A stretch of DNA of 9,069 nt from Chitinophagaceae bacterium (GTDB lineage: Bacteria > Bacteroidota > Bacteroidia > Chitinophagales > Chitinophagaceae): NCBI GenBank assembly GCA_003151295.1, contig PLXD01000152.1, positions 1,281 through 10,349 on the forward strand. The letters run 5' to 3'. Under the pieces are notes generated by a model that was not told where the DNA came from, did not search any database, and saw only the letters and a program-made list of their open reading frames with translations. How positions within the stretch are numbered: position 1 is the first letter of the stretch; every line of letters starts with the position of its first letter. The position numbers were made by a program, and so were the translations under genes. Shown piece after piece: positions 1-7,578 of the stretch.

Positions 1-1
1 T

Positions 2-1528
2 TTCCTCGGCAGCCGTATCCGCAATAGCAAGGATACCCTGGTGCATACCGTCGCCCGGATGGCCAATAGTAAGAGCGGGAGGCTATATTTTCCTTTCCTG
101 GACAATCTTATTAAAGGGAAAATAACCATCGACGAGATCGACCGGGTGAAGGGGGACGACCTGAATTATTACCGCCTGCTCGTAAAGACCAGGCTGGATT
201 ATGCGGCCCGGATACTTCCACCCGCTCGTGACACGGCCCTGGAAATGAGCTCGCTGACAGATTGGCTGGCCAAAAAAGGCAAGGATATCTTCGTGCGGGA
301 GATCAATGCCCTTCATACCGTGGACAATCCCGCGATCCGTTTTAAGATCCTGGACTCCCTGAACCCCGCAGAATTGTATTACCTGATCGTACTAAGTGAA
401 GATGAGATCTATACGTCCAGTTACCTGGGCGTCTATGAGCGCATCTTCCAGCGGATGAAGGAGCCTTATGGGGATAGCCTGATCATGCAGGTGCATGGCG
501 ATTATTTCCGCAAATTCATAAAGATGGCGGCAGCATATAATAAGCTGGGCCATTTTCTCGGCACGATGGACAAGCAGAATGCCAATACTATTATGAAGTC
601 CTTCATCATCCACCTGGAAGGGGCGAATGAAGAGGAGGCCGTGGATGTGGCGGATTCTTATAGCAGCATCTTCGAAAAGAATCCCAACCTGGCAAAATTC
701 GTGCTGGGGGAGGTGCAATGGAATTACGATAATAATGTGGCCGCGGGCGATAAAAAAGGGACCATTATCTATGATCTGCTGCAAACCCTCTTCGAATCGG
801 CGGATTCGTCCCGGAAAATAGATCTTTCGGCCAGGCTGGGCATCCCTCCCATTTATACCGTGGACTACGGGTCTTTAAAAGATGATAGCGGAAGGGTGAT
901 AGAGCAGGTCTTCTTCTATGGGGATGAAGACAAGGATGGTCAGAACTCATTTATTGATTATATGGCCCTGTTCCGTGGCAAACCCGGATGGAAGATCGTA
1001 GAGAACCCGGAATGGGTAACGATCAGTTCCACCAAGGGCAAGCCGGTGCTGATCTATGCCAATAAACCCTTATTCGGCGAGAATGATCCGGATGCCAAAG
1101 CCCAGACTGACCTGGGTGATTATCTGTACGATCATCAGCTCAGGCCTACGATCGTCATTCACCGGGGGCACAGCTACCATGTGAGATATACGATCAAGCA
1201 AATGCCTCCTACCGCACGCATCGTTGTGCTGGGCTCCTGCGGCGGGTATAACAACCTTAGCGAAGTACTGCGGATCAATGAGGAAGCCCATATCATCTCC
1301 TCCAAGCAGGTAGGTACCAAGACGGTCAATGAACCCATTCTGCAGGCGATCGATAATGTCCTGCTGTCGGGAAAAGATATAGACTGGCTCTCTATCTGGC
1401 GGGAACTGGGCGAAAAATTCCAGAACGATCCCCTGGCAAAAGAAAGATTTGATGATTATATCCCGCCCTATAAAAATCTCGGCGCCATCTTCATCAAAGC
1501 CTACCGGAAAGCCATGGGGGATGAGTGA
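2..1528 (+). CDS. 5'-partial large protein with a C-terminal caspase/CHAT-like (clan CD) His...Cys motif
   Basis: The reading frame is open to the left edge with no stop, so the true start is probably outside. A GTG at 41 is the first possible start inside but has no convincing ribosome site. Numbering from that GTG (495 residues), residues 1 to about 270 look largely helical and are unrecognised. A C-terminal alpha/beta region follows: a strand at KPVLIYANKP (about 340), then TIVIHRGHSYH with H374, H377 and H380, then RIVVLGSCGG with C400, then HIISSKQVGT. Four hydrophobic residues before a His-Gly-type motif and again before a Cys is the clan CD cysteine peptidase layout (caspase, gingipain, CHAT, separase). 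Peptidase activity is inference; the Cys is preceded by Ser, not the usual Ala, and the first His is followed by Arg. No transmembrane helix is visible in the part present. It may share an operon with the ABC transporter 44 nt downstream. Confidence 0.75.
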   Translation, partial: FLGSRIRNSKDTLVHTVARMANSKSGRLYFPFLDNLIKGKITIDEIDRVKGDDLNYYRLLVKTRLDYAARILPPARDTALEMSSLTDWLAKKGKDIFVREINALHTVDNPAIRFKILDSLNPAELYYLIVLSEDEIYTSSYLGVYERIFQRMKEPYGDSLIMQVHGDYFRKFIKMAAAYNKLGHFLGTMDKQNANTIMKSFIIHLEGANEEEAVDVADSYSSIFEKNPNLAKFVLGEVQWNYDNNVAAGDKKGTIIYDLLQTLFESADSSRKIDLSARLGIPPIYTVDYGSLKDDSGRVIEQVFFYGDEDKDGQNSFIDYMALFRGKPGWKIVENPEWVTISSTKGKPVLIYANKPLFGENDPDAKAQTDLGDYLYDHQLRPTIVIHRGHSYHVRYTIKQMPPTARIVVLGSCGGYNNLSEVLRINEEAHIISSKQVGTKTVNEPILQAIDNVLLSGKDIDWLSIWRELGEKFQNDPLAKERFDDYIPPYKNLGAIFIKAYRKAMGDE

Positions 1529-1555
1529 TGGTCAATAGATGAGTGATAGCCAATA
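1520..1555 (+). repeat. 18-bp tandem duplication across the stop codon of the first gene
   Basis: Two adjacent 18-bp units (1520-1537 and 1538-1555), both starting GATGAGTGAT and ending CAATA, match at 16 of 18 positions. The first unit contains the TGA stop (1526-1528). Because 18 is a multiple of three, the second unit supplies a back-up TGA (1544-1546) in the same frame. It fills most of the spacer before the ABC transporter gene and looks like a slippage duplication rather than a regulatory site. Confidence 0.8.
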
Positions 1556-1572
1556 AATAAAAGGTCACTGGT

Positions 1573-3396
1573 ATGTCTGAACAGGTAAAAGCAAAGAAGA
1601 TATTCGATTTTAGATTGCTTCGAAGGGTTTTCCACTATGCGGCTCCTTATAAGAGGCGTTTATACTTGTCTGTAATATTGTCCATAGCGCTGGCCATCCT
1701 GGCTCCGCTTCGCCCTTTCCTGATACAGTTCACCATCAACGGGTATATTGAAAAGGGTATGGCTGCAGACTATTCGCTCAAGGATCGGATGGAAGAGCTG
1801 CTGATCTGGGTCACGATGCTCCAGATCGGGTTGCTGCTGGTGGAAACGGTGTCCCGGTTTTACTTTTCCTTTATTACGGCGTGGCTGGGGCAAACCGTGG
1901 TGAAAGACCTGCGCGTTGCCGTATATAAAAAGATACTCGGACTCAATCTCTCCCAATACGACAAGACGCCCATCGGAACGCTGACGACGCGGACGATCAA
2001 CGACATCGAAGCGATCAATGATATCTTTTCGGACAGTCTGATACCCATTATCGCCGATCTGCTCTCCATCATTTCAATCCTGTTTTTCATGTTCGTGGTA
2101 GACTGGCGGCTGACCCTGATCTGCCTGGCGCCCTTTCCTTTCCTGATCCTGGCGACCTGGCTATTTAAAGAAAGCGTCAACAAGTCCTTTATCCGCGTCC
2201 GTAATGCTGTGTCGGCGCTGAATGCTTTTGTCCAGGAACATATCACCGGCATGCAGATCGTACAGGCATTCGCCGCTGAGAAAAGGGAAGCTGCCAAATT
2301 CGATAGCATTAATAAAGAGCACCGTAATGCCAATATCAATGCCATCTTCGCCTATTCAGTATTTTTCCCGCTGGTGGAGATCATCCTGGCCGTATCCACC
2401 GGGCTACTCGTATGGTGGGGCGCCCGCCAGGTCCTGCAATTGCCGGAGCAGCAGGCAAGAGAGCTGACCGGCAAGATCATCGCCTTCTTTTTGTATCTCA
2501 ATATTCTGTTCCGCCCCCTGCGGGTGATCGCCGATAAGTTTAACGTTTTGCAGATGGGCATGGTAGCCAGCGAAAGAGTCTTCCGGATCATGGACAATGA
2601 TGATTTTATCAAAACGGAGGGAAGCTATGCGCCGGAGAAGGTCAGGGGGAAGATCGAATTTAAAAAGGTATTCTTCGCCTATGTGAAAGACCGCAACGTG
2701 TTGAAGAATATCTCTTTCATGGTGCAACCCGGTGAAACGGTCGCCATCGTAGGGCATACAGGCAGCGGGAAAACCTCTATTATCAGCCTGATGAACCGGC
2801 TCTATGATATTCAGCAGGGAGAGATCCTGATCGATGATGTGCAGATCGGGGATTATAAGCTGGATGTTTTGCGAAAAAGCATCGGCGTGGTCCTGCAGGA
2901 TGTTTTCCTATTTTCAGGATCGGTCTCCGACAATATCACGCTTCGCAATGAAGCGATCCCCCGGGAGAGGATCGTAGAAGCCGCCCGGCTGATCGGGATG
3001 CAGGATTTCATCATGCGTCTGCCTGGCGGATACGATTATAATGTGATGGAAAGGGGCGGCACGCTCTCGATGGGGCAAAGGCAGCTGCTGTCTTTTATAC
3101 GCGCCCTGCTCTACGATCCCTCCATCCTGATTCTCGATGAGGCCACTTCCTCCGTCGACACCGAATCGGAACTACTCATCCAGGAAGCCATCGATAAACT
3201 GATCGCCGGAAGAAGTTCCATCGTCATCGCACACCGGCTATCCACCATCCGCAAAGCGAGCCAGATCATCGTACTGGATAAAGGGGAGATCAAAGAGATC
3301 GGAACGCATGAAGAGCTATTGGAAAAAGGAGGGTTTTATGCTAAATTGCATGAGATGCAGTTCAGCAAGCAGGAACCGGCGGAGCAGAAAGTGTGA
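1573..3396 (+). CDS. ABC transporter, fused permease and ATPase half-transporter (MsbA/multidrug-export type)
   Basis: A 607-residue inner-membrane exporter subunit expected to work as a dimer, with ATP hydrolysis driving substrate export. The N-terminal membrane domain has six hydrophobic segments at about 30-55, 75-100, two within 155-200, 258-285 and 302-322. The ATPase domain (about 345-600) is complete: Walker A GHTGSGKT (394-401), Q-loop Q442, signature LSMGQ (498-502, Met replacing the usual first Gly), Walker B ILILD with D522 and catalytic E523, D-loop SSVD (526-529) and H-loop H554. Length and order fit the type IV (MsbA/LmrA/BmrA-like) exporters. The substrate cannot be read from sequence; lipid, drug or peptide are all possible. 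The ATG at 1573 gives the full N-terminal helix. It lies 44 nt after the preceding gene, so co-transcription with the clan CD-like gene is plausible. Nothing essential looks missing. Confidence 0.95.
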   Translation: MSEQVKAKKIFDFRLLRRVFHYAAPYKRRLYLSVILSIALAILAPLRPFLIQFTINGYIEKGMAADYSLKDRMEELLIWVTMLQIGLLLVETVSRFYFSFITAWLGQTVVKDLRVAVYKKILGLNLSQYDKTPIGTLTTRTINDIEAINDIFSDSLIPIIADLLSIISILFFMFVVDWRLTLICLAPFPFLILATWLFKESVNKSFIRVRNAVSALNAFVQEHITGMQIVQAFAAEKREAAKFDSINKEHRNANINAIFAYSVFFPLVEIILAVSTGLLVWWGARQVLQLPEQQARELTGKIIAFFLYLNILFRPLRVIADKFNVLQMGMVASERVFRIMDNDDFIKTEGSYAPEKVRGKIEFKKVFFAYVKDRNVLKNISFMVQPGETVAIVGHTGSGKTSIISLMNRLYDIQQGEILIDDVQIGDYKLDVLRKSIGVVLQDVFLFSGSVSDNITLRNEAIPRERIVEAARLIGMQDFIMRLPGGYDYNVMERGGTLSMGQRQLLSFIRALLYDPSILILDEATSSVDTESELLIQEAIDKLIAGRSSIVIAHRLSTIRKASQIIVLDKGEIKEIGTHEELLEKGGFYAKLHEMQFSKQEPAEQKV

Positions 3397-3419
3397 TCAT
3401 TAAATTAAAATCGCCTGTT

Positions 3420-3629
3420 ATGGGTAAGATATATAACAATGAGGAAAAAAGTTCTATTATCAATGAAGATAATGGGGCCATGCGTTTTTATGCTTCACAG
3501 GAAGAGCAGGAATTGGAAAGATTGAAAGAGAGTATGAATCGCTCGGCTGCTGAAAAATTCTATAGGTTAATGGGGTTAATGAAAACCGGAAATATGATGA
3601 AAAAGGCAATAATTCACCACAAAAGTTAA
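3420..3629 (+). CDS. Very small EEQE-motif protein paired with a nucleotidyltransferase gene
   Basis: A charged, helical protein of 69 residues from the ATG at 3420. Alternatives are GTG 3393, which overlaps the ABC transporter stop (GTGA), and ATG 3480, giving 49 residues beginning MRFYASQEEQELERLK. The core is a SQEEQELERLKE helix, then SAAEKFYRLMGLM, then a basic tail ending HHKS. It has no signal peptide or membrane segment. I recall short Bacteroidota proteins with an EEQE core and a following Arg/Leu-rich helix encoded just before nucleotidyltransferase-fold genes; this is memory, not a search. The next gene starts 15 nt downstream, so the two probably form one unit. AT-rich composition (about 32-40% GC in sampled lines) differs sharply from the ABC gene. 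An antitoxin or partner role for the nucleotidyltransferase is inference. Confidence 0.6.
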   Translation: MGKIYNNEEKSSIINEDNGAMRFYASQEEQELERLKESMNRSAAEKFYRLMGLMKTGNMMKKAIIHHKS

Positions 3630-3644
3630 AATCCATATTTGCTA

Positions 3645-4145
3645 ATGGATATCTATGAAAGCGCTTTTATCAACCTTTGGGATTGTTTAAATAAAAATAG
3701 CGTTCGTTACATAATGGTAGGAGGGTTTGCAGCAAATCTTCATGGATATCAAAGATTTACTGAAGATGTAGATCTCTATATTGACGATACACTTGAAAAC
3801 CGCAAGAAATTACGAAAAGCTTTTAAGGATCTGGGACTTGGCGACTTTGAACCAATTGAAAGAATTGAATTCATTCCCGGGTGGGTGGATTTTCAATTGG
3901 ATAACGGTGTAAGAATGGATATTATGACCTCGTTGAAAGGAGTGTCTCTTTCATTTGATGAATGTTTGCGGGTTGCTCCGGTAGCCGAAATCGAGCATGT
4001 TTTTGTCCCTTTTCTTCATATCAACCAATTGATAGATAACAAAAGGGCGGTTAATCGACCTAAAGATCAATCCGACATTCTGGAACTGGAAAAAATAAGA
4101 AAGATTTCCGGCCAAAATGAATCCGGAGGCTCGGATGCGAGATAA
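3645..4145 (+). CDS. Nucleotidyltransferase-fold protein (MNT/AbiEii/DUF6036-like)
   Basis: A soluble protein of 166 residues from ATG 3645; a TTG two codons upstream is less likely. It shows the polymerase-beta-type nucleotidyltransferase signature: VGGFAANLHG with G26-G27, then EDVDLYID with D41 and D43 as the metal-binding pair, and a third acid at D92 (GVRMDIMT). The C-terminal RPKDQSDILELEKI (138-151) resembles the conserved end of DUF6036/AbiEii-like stand-alone nucleotidyltransferases. Such proteins transfer NMP or NDP groups to tRNA, proteins or small molecules; several are toxins or antitoxins of HEPN-MNT or AbiE systems. The actual substrate is unknown. No HEPN partner is visible; the only close partner is the preceding small protein. 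GC is low (33-40% in sampled lines), suggesting transfer. The last dozen residues (GQNESGGSDAR) are in GC-richer sequence and may be native flank read through. Confidence 0.85.
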   Translation: MDIYESAFINLWDCLNKNSVRYIMVGGFAANLHGYQRFTEDVDLYIDDTLENRKKLRKAFKDLGLGDFEPIERIEFIPGWVDFQLDNGVRMDIMTSLKGVSLSFDECLRVAPVAEIEHVFVPFLHINQLIDNKRAVNRPKDQSDILELEKIRKISGQNESGGSDAR

Positions 4146-4223
4146 TAGTGAGTGCCGTTGCCCAGCCCAGCCGGCAAGCCCACCTATCATAAGGGGAAGC
4201 AGAAGGGAATAAAAAATTTTCAT
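4146..4223 (-). other. Orphan minus-strand N-terminus or dispersed intergenic element
   Basis: Read on the minus strand from ATG 4223, this GC-rich stretch begins MKIFYSLLLPLMIGGLAGWAG, a Lys followed by a hydrophobic run as in a signal peptide or first membrane helix. The frame then continues antisense into the nucleotidyltransferase gene (to 3951), where it reads as an ordinary shadow. Only the first 25 or so codons are plausible native coding. It could be a gene 5' end cut off by the AT-rich cassette, or a non-coding repeat found elsewhere in the genome. It starts directly beyond a stem-loop with no clear promoter, which argues against an expressed gene. Confidence 0.25.
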
Positions 4224-4231
4224 GTGTTAAG

Positions 4232-4278
4232 TTAAACAAAAGAGGCCGATTCTAAACGAGTCAGCCTCTTTTGTTTAA
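4232..4278. terminator. Bidirectional intrinsic terminator between convergent genes
   Basis: A perfect 15-bp inverted repeat has its left arm TTAAACAAAAGAGGC at 4232-4246 and right arm at 4264-4278, with a 17-nt loop that can add a short inner stem (GATTC/GAGTC, one wobble). The GAGGC core is flanked by an A-run on one side and a T-run (CTCTTTTGTTT) on the other, so it can end transcripts in both directions. It lies between the plus-strand nucleotidyltransferase gene and the minus-strand lipoprotein gene, exactly where a shared terminator is expected. Confidence 0.85.
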
Positions 4279-4313
4279 GAGGGTAACGCTTCCCAAGTTT
4301 AAGGACATAACGC

Positions 4314-5228
4314 TTACCAGGGCAGTGTGACCGACTTTGTAAAGTAGCCTACCTTGATCGTGGCCAGGTTGTCACAGGTTCCGGCGCCGTAGTCAAAAGT
4401 TCCTGTCAGCGAATTGTTGCCATCGGTATACACAAAGTCGATGATACCGGATACGATATGTATGCAGGAACCTTCTATGACCAGCGGCGTGGCGATGGTA
4501 TTAACCAGGCTCTTGCCGGAGGCTGAGGAGGCAAAGCTGTGGTGGCCGGTGATATTGTATACGTCATCCAGGAGAGTAGGTGTTCCGAAACCCTGGGTCT
4601 GGGTGATTGTCTTGGTGCCCGAATAGGTATAGGTGCTGGAGAGAGAATCCGGAAAAATGATCTGTCCGCCTGTTACCGAGGTAGTGAAGGCCAAGCCGTT
4701 CTGGGTGGAATTGTTCGTGATCGAATACGTGCCTGCAATCTGGTATCCATTCACAGAATAGCCGTTGAAGGTCGCCGAGACGGTGGTGCCCGGATAAAGG
4801 AGATGACCGCTTAAAATGTAGGTGATGCTGCCTTTCCGGGTGAAGCCTGCCAGACTGGTACAGCCTGTCCCGAAATCGACCGTGATGGTCTTGGGAAAGG
4901 TGTTGGAATCGGCGGGGCTTACGGTAATAGTGGCACAGGTGCCAAGTATATTCGAGGAGCCGGTCCCATCGTTGGAAATATTCCCACCCACGGATTCGAC
5001 GGTGACGGAACCATTGCTGGTTTTATTGCCGGTTTGCATAACTACATTGAATGCGTCATTATAGGCATTATCGGTCGTTTCGGATGAAGTGGAAAGAGAC
5101 GCCGCATCGCTGGAACCGGTGCCTGAAGAGGATCCTGAGCTGCTGTTCTTGCTGCAGGCTGTAACTATTACAGCCATCGAAATGGAGGCCACTATACCTG
5201 CCTTAAACATTGTCTTGTTGATTTTCAT
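4314..5228 (-). CDS. Secreted lipoprotein of unknown function, Ser-rich linker and beta-rich body
   Basis: A 304-residue protein with a lipoprotein signal peptide: basic start MKINKTMFKA, hydrophobic core, and lipobox VTAC with the acylated Cys at 25. A Ser/Gly/Thr-rich linker (26-52) follows, with no acidic surface-export signal straight after the Cys. The body (about 55-304) is rich in Thr, Ser, Gly and beta-strand patterns and holds four cysteines (98, 123, 255, 285) in two pairs about 25-30 residues apart, suggesting two disulfides. The segment FPKTITVDFGTGC...RKGSI (111-135) and the following GYSVNGYQIAGT (156-167) match a pattern I remember from many Bacteroidota hypothetical lipoproteins; no function is known to me. 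It is probably periplasmic or outer-membrane-attached. It is monocistronic, convergent with the nucleotidyltransferase pair and divergent from the ATP synthase operon. The ATG at 5228 gives an ideal signal peptide. Confidence 0.9.
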   Translation of the reverse strand: MKINKTMFKAGIVASISMAVIVTACSKNSSSGSSSGTGSSDAASLSTSSETTDNAYNDAFNVVMQTGNKTSNGSVTVESVGGNISNDGTGSSNILGTCATITVSPADSNTFPKTITVDFGTGCTSLAGFTRKGSITYILSGHLLYPGTTVSATFNGYSVNGYQIAGTYSITNNSTQNGLAFTTSVTGGQIIFPDSLSSTYTYSGTKTITQTQGFGTPTLLDDVYNITGHHSFASSASGKSLVNTIATPLVIEGSCIHIVSGIIDFVYTDGNNSLTGTFDYGAGTCDNLATIKVGYFTKSVTLPW

Positions 5229-5256
5229 AGTCTGATTTTGATATAGGTGATTGTTT

Positions 5257-5289
5257 AAAAGTTAATTCTCTATTCAGATTGTATATAAA
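5257..5289 (-). promoter_or_regulatory. Possible promoter of the lipoprotein gene
   Basis: On the minus strand, TAACTTTT (5264-5257) fits the Bacteroidota -7 consensus TAnnTTTG except for the last base. A TTTA (5289-5286) lies 21 nt upstream in place of the -33 TTTG. The -7-like box is about 29 nt before the start codon. The surroundings are AT-rich, so a chance match is possible. Confidence 0.3.
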
Positions 5290-5370
5290 CGATTAAGTTT
5301 AGTCAATAGTCTGTATTTTCAGGGAATTCGTCCTTTTTAGTAAGTCAACAAAAGATCATAAGGATTCCAG

Positions 5371-5407
5371 CTCTTTTTAGGAGGCCCTTTTCAGGCTCTT
5401 TTCAGGC
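5371..5407 (+). repeat. Short C/T-rich repeated blocks upstream of the atp promoter
   Basis: CTTTTCAGGC occurs at 5387-5396 and again at 5398-5407, an 11-nt period. It is preceded by the related CTCTTTTTAGGA at 5371-5382, and a similar CCTTTTTAG lies further upstream near 5332. They are 90-130 nt upstream of the atpB promoter. They could be slippage debris or weak binding sites; nothing decides between these. Confidence 0.4.
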
Positions 5408-5499
5408 GGTTTTCCGGTCCTTCCGGCTGACTGCTGAAAGGAGTACCGTTTTTTGAGAATTTAGAGGGAAGTTGATTTCATATTTTGCCACCACCCCCG

Positions 5500-5507
5500 T
5501 ATCTTTG
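5500..5507 (+). promoter_or_regulatory. Promoter -7 box of the ATP synthase operon
   Basis: TATCTTTG is an exact match to the Bacteroidota sigma-A -7 consensus TAnnTTTG and ends 20 nt before the atpB ATG, so the mRNA leader would be only about 12-15 nt. The -33 element is unclear: TTG at 5472-5474 is 25 nt away, and TTT at 5476-5478 is 21 nt away. The spacer ends in a C-run (CCACCCCC). This is the only strong promoter match seen in the window and it fits the first gene of an operon. Confidence 0.7.
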
Positions 5508-5527
5508 CGCCAAATTTTAGGGAATAA

Positions 5528-6962
<1,435 letters not shown>

Positions 6963-6985
6963 CCAGGGCCGTAGGCACGTAAAAA

Positions 6986-7026
6986 AATTACTGCATCCGA
7001 CGCACAGGGCTGAAGATGCAGTAATT
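6986..7026 (+). promoter_or_regulatory. Intercistronic stem-loop between atpE and atpF
   Basis: A perfect 12-bp inverted repeat: AATTACTGCATC (6986-6997) and GATGCAGTAATT (7015-7026), with a 17-nt loop. It is preceded by a seven-A run (6981-6987, the last two As inside the arm) and followed by ATTATC rather than a long T-run, so it is at best a leaky terminator. A hairpin here could protect the 3' end of atpB-atpE mRNA or partly terminate transcription, either of which would favour making more c subunit than b. That role is inference. Confidence 0.7.
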
Positions 7027-7069
7027 ATTATCCCAATCACCATCATCTTTTAAATACCCCTTAGGGGGC

Positions 7070-7074
7070 GGAGG
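7070..7074 (+). promoter_or_regulatory. Shine-Dalgarno sequence of atpF
   Basis: GGAGG ends 8 nt before the ATG at 7083, within GGGCGGAGGGATTACC. This is a full match to the anti-Shine-Dalgarno core and stands out because the other starts in the window have A-rich or featureless upstream sequence, as is usual in Bacteroidota. A tiny CCCC-TTA-GGGG hairpin (7057-7067) lies just upstream. Confidence 0.55.
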
Positions 7075-7082
7075 GATTACCT

Positions 7083-7577
7083 ATGGATTTGTTATTACCT
7101 AATTTAGGGCTGATCATCTGGACATTAGTTGCTTTCCTGATTGTATTTCTCATCCTGAAGAAATACGCCTGGAAGCCCATCCTCAAATCCCTCGATGAAA
7201 GGGAGCAGTCCATCGCCGGCTCGCTGGCTACCGCGGAAAGGGTGAAAGCCGAAATGGCTCAACTGAAGAACGAGAATGAAGCGCTGCTGGCTAAAGCCCG
7301 TGAAGAAAGAGCCTTGTTGCTGAAAGAGGCAAGGGACATAAAAGACAAGATTATAAGTGAGGCAAAGGAGCAGGCAAAGCTGGAAGCCGGTAAGATCATT
7401 ACCGATGCGCAGGCCGCCATCGAGCAGCAAAAAATGGCTGCGATCACCGAGGTAAAGAACCAGGTCGGCAATCTCGTGATCGAAGTATCCGAGAAAATAT
7501 TGCGCCGGGAATTATCGAACAAGGCTGAGCAGGAGAATTATATCAAGGCTTTGGCCAATGAGATTAAATTGAATTAA
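7083..7577 (+). CDS. atpF: ATP synthase F0 subunit b (stator stalk)
   Basis: A 164-residue peripheral stalk protein, acting as a dimer to hold F1 still against the rotating ring. One N-terminal membrane helix (about 8-25, LGLIIWTLVAFLIVFLIL) is followed by KKYAWKPILKSLDERE, the conserved membrane-exit segment. A long charged coiled coil (about 38-140) rich in Ala, Glu, Lys and Arg comes next, with IEVSEKILRREL near 133-144 for contact with delta. Length is usual for the family (about 156-170). The start at 7083 is backed by a GGAGG site. It is separated from atpE by a 120-nt spacer with a hairpin, and followed by atpH after one base, indicating tight coupling of b and delta synthesis. Confidence 0.96.
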   Translation: MDLLLPNLGLIIWTLVAFLIVFLILKKYAWKPILKSLDEREQSIAGSLATAERVKAEMAQLKNENEALLAKAREERALLLKEARDIKDKIISEAKEQAKLEAGKIITDAQAAIEQQKMAAITEVKNQVGNLVIEVSEKILRRELSNKAEQENYIKALANEIKLN

Positions 7578-7578
7578 A

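Larger units (their letters stand above)
5229..5527. other. Divergent intergenic region (299 nt) between the lipoprotein gene and the atp operon
   Basis: No coding sequence is convincing here. The half near the lipoprotein gene (5229-5330) is AT-rich and should hold its promoter. The central part (5330-5410) has repeated C/T-rich blocks. The end near atpB carries a clear Bacteroidota -7 box. No tRNA, riboswitch-like fold or strong terminator is visible. Confidence 0.7.

Noticed and set aside
1860..2345. Minus-strand open frame inside the ABC transporter gene
   Set aside because: Antisense to the transporter's membrane domain; no start context or domain supports it.
3951..4145. Minus-strand open frame continuing across the nucleotidyltransferase gene
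   Set aside because: It is antisense to a gene with a clear conserved motif set, and beyond its first 25 or so codons it shows no domain or composition of its own. Only the 4146-4223 start is kept as an uncertain element.
4284..4315. TAACGCTT repeated 24 nt apart near the lipoprotein stop codon
   Set aside because: Only 8 bp with unmatched surroundings; too short to claim as an element.
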